NCBI GenBank assembly: GCA_001778545.1
Contig: MFHJ01000013.1
Location: 1-20,118, forward strand
Direction of reading: 5' to 3'
Origin: Candidatus Giovannonibacteria bacterium RIFCSPHIGHO2_02_43_16
GTDB lineage: Bacteria > Patescibacteriota > Minisyncoccia > JACPKW01 > UBA11713
DNA: 20,118 nucleotides
In this document: positions 18,619-20,118 of the stretch, piece by piece
Layout of the letters: each line of letters opens with the position of its first letter
Position numbering within the stretch: the stretch's first letter is position 1
The notes under the pieces: generated by a model
What the model saw: only the letters and a program-made list of their open reading frames with translations
Told to the model about the DNA's origin: nothing
Databases searched by the model: none
Translations under genes and position numbers: made by a program

Positions 18619-20118
18619 TTAAACCTTGGCAATCGGAACGGCTTCACTACGATTTTCAATTTCTGCACTTTTCCTAAACTTCGGAGTCACCCAGAAGCCC
18701 ATGTAACGCCCGAGCATTAAGCGGGTTTGGGCGTCGAGCGCTGGAATCGAGCCAAAAATAATCAAAATCGCGGGCATCAAGAGCCATTGCACGATCATAT
18801 AAATAGATTTTCTCTTTGGAGTTTTCTCCGGAGGAGGCGGGAGAAGCGAAGTTGAAATTAAAATTGACGTAACGATACCGATCATCGCAAATGTCATGAT
18901 AAGTCTTGTCGCACGAGGAAGATTGAAAGCCAAGATAGTTGAGTTGAAAATTTCACCTCCCAAAGCGAGCGGGAGCCAGCCCAAAAAGAACATCAATATG
19001 GCGTTCGTTGCCCAAGACCAAAGCCCTTCGAACATTATCATTGTGAAATAAAGTTTTTTCCTAAGAGAAATTTCCGGAATCTTAATAAAGCCAAAAACCG
19101 TATACGAAAAATTTTCCGCTCCCCAAGCCCAGCGCCTTTGCTGCTTATAAACATTTTTAATCGTCTCCCATAAATTTCGCCCGACATTCGCGTCCATATA
19201 AACGGGGTACGAAAGCGGATGGGACTTATACCCTCCCTTATACCGCAGAAGTCCTTGCCAAAATATTCTTGAATCCTCGGAAACCATATTTTTCTGCCAG
19301 AAATCAACTTCAACAAGAGCTTTAAAGCTCATTGAATGCGAAGAAAATGTCGCCAAGCGTTCCGGGCGCTCTTGCTGCATCATCTGCCAAAAACTTCCGG
19401 AGTTGGCAACGACCCTAGAGAACGCCGGCGCCTCCCAAATATTATTGTGATAAAGAGGGACGGGTTGATAGGAAGTGTGGATCGGATCTTCCACTGTAAG
19501 AAAATGGTAAGTTGTCACCAAAAAATATTGTTTTGGCACCTGCGTATCAATATCAAACGAAGAAACTAAAATATTTTCGTAAGGAATTTTGAGGCTGTCG
19601 ATGTATTCTTTGGTTTTGCGTCCGGCCCATGCCGCATTCGAACCCTTTCCCGGAATCTCTCCCGGAAAATTTGCCGGATGCTCGGTTTCCAAAATATGCG
19701 GAAAAATATTTTTATATTTGTCTCTAAGTTTTTTGGAAATATCTCTTGCTCCCTCGCCAACTCTTTCCTCATGCGCGAGAACAATTATCATCCGGTCTTT
19801 TGGCCAATCCGCTCCGGCAACGCTCGCTAAGAGGCCGTCCGATATTTCAAAGAGTTCCTTGTAGAAAGGCAAAATAACAACCTGCCAAACGTGATCCCAT
19901 TTCAATTTATCCACTCTTTCCCTCCAATCAATTTTCAAATTATGCGTTATCCTTTTCCAATTTCCGCGAAGATGCACGGAAAGATAAATCGTTTTGACAA
20001 GCCAATATAAATCAAAGAGTATTATGAAAATCGCGGCCCCAATCGGAGCAAGCCAAGAAGCTAAAACCATCCCCAAAAGTGTCGCCCATGCCGCGAGGCC
20101 TGGAATAATTTCCAAAAC
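18619..20118 (-). CDS. Processive GT2 family glycosyltransferase, membrane-bound (5' end cut by window edge)
   Basis: At least 499 residues; the frame stays open through the right edge, and the TTG near 20115 is not a convincing start, so the N-terminus lies outside. Two N-terminal membrane helices precede a cytosolic GT-A domain with 'ILVSSFDIDTQVPKQYF' (DxD-like, about residue 187), 'VSEDSRIFWQG' (ED motif, about 278) and 'VYKQQRRWAWG' (QxxRW motif, about 325), the D,DxD,D,QxxRW set of cellulose-synthase-like processive enzymes. At least four membrane helices follow (residues about 350-460). Probable role is synthesis or export of a surface polysaccharide; donor and acceptor cannot be told. 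Ends with IAKV and TAA. Confidence 0.88.
   Translation of the reverse strand, partial: VLEIIPGLAAWATLLGMVLASWLAPIGAAIFIILFDLYWLVKTIYLSVHLRGNWKRITHNLKIDWRERVDKLKWDHVWQVVILPFYKELFEISDGLLASVAGADWPKDRMIIVLAHEERVGEGARDISKKLRDKYKNIFPHILETEHPANFPGEIPGKGSNAAWAGRKTKEYIDSLKIPYENILVSSFDIDTQVPKQYFLVTTYHFLTVEDPIHTSYQPVPLYHNNIWEAPAFSRVVANSGSFWQMMQQERPERLATFSSHSMSFKALVEVDFWQKNMVSEDSRIFWQGLLRYKGGYKSHPLSYPVYMDANVGRNLWETIKNVYKQQRRWAWGAENFSYTVFGFIKIPEISLRKKLYFTMIMFEGLWSWATNAILMFFLGWLPLALGGEIFNSTILAFNLPRATRLIMTFAMIGIVTSILISTSLLPPPPEKTPKRKSIYMIVQWLLMPAILIIFGSIPALDAQTRLMLGRYMGFWVTPKFRKSAEIENRSEAVPIAKV

Noticed and set aside
17900..18620. Possible CRISPR locus next to the Cas2-like domain protein
   Set aside because: Only two copies of the GCTATAGC box exist, more than 600 bp apart, with no regular repeat-spacer series and no cas1 or other cas gene. 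The winged-helix N-terminus fits PaaX better than Cas2 alone.
20113..20115. TTG near the right edge as the true start of the glycosyltransferase
   Set aside because: The frame is open to the last base of the window, there is no room to see a ribosome-binding site, and related enzymes usually have further N-terminal sequence; treated as truncated.

Overview
The window reads as bacterial chromosome from a small-genome lineage, most likely the Candidate Phyla Radiation (Patescibacteria, Parcubacteria-like). This assignment is inference. It rests on the type IV pilus operon layout with very short accessory genes, a PaaX/Cas2-like protein of the kind common in that group, a VKOR-type thioredoxin, a small PH-like membrane protein, very compact spacing, few Shine-Dalgarno sites and many TATAAT boxes set 6-7 bases before an ATG. 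TGA is used as a stop (for example at the end of comF), so the genetic code is standard.

Positions 1-12934 (minus strand) hold a nearly complete type IV pilus locus read from right to left: pilM, pilN, pilO, a 94-residue membrane protein in the pilP position, pilB, a stand-alone CheY-like receiver, pilT, pilC and two tandem pilins, ending at a strong hairpin terminator (4821-4854). After a mobile-element scar come the prepilin peptidase pilD, a DUF4430-like membrane protein, four minor (pseudo)pilins (GspH-, PilV-, PilW- and PilX-like) and the first 110 codons of DNA ligase ligA, which runs off the left edge. Together these encode the inner-membrane platform, the extension and retraction motors, the leader peptidase and the fibre subunits of a pilus likely used for DNA uptake, attachment or twitching.

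Positions 3845-4821, between the two halves of the pilus locus, hold a REP-associated Y1 transposase (RAYT) on the plus strand. Its characteristic 21-bp hairpin flanks it on both sides and a third copy lies in frame inside its own gene. Next to it are the C-terminal remnant of a second RAYT and a second hairpin type with the same GTCGGAC core.

Positions 12969-20118 are a mixed housekeeping region: comF (divergent from pilM), three tRNAs (Ser-GCT, Ser-TGA, Arg-GCG), small hypothetical proteins, a membrane-anchored thioredoxin-like protein, a conserved membrane protein, recG, a PaaX/Cas2-like regulator and a processive GT2 glycosyltransferase cut by the right edge.

The most unusual signals are a perfect 25-bp inverted repeat that extends the acceptor stem of tRNA-Ser(GCT) by 18 pairs, palindromes inserted in frame in the RAYT gene and in recG, a 21-bp box repeated on both sides of the PaaX/Cas2-like gene, and a recurrent promoter layout that predicts leaderless mRNAs, including one mRNA that would start 3 bases before its ATG after tRNA 3'-end processing.
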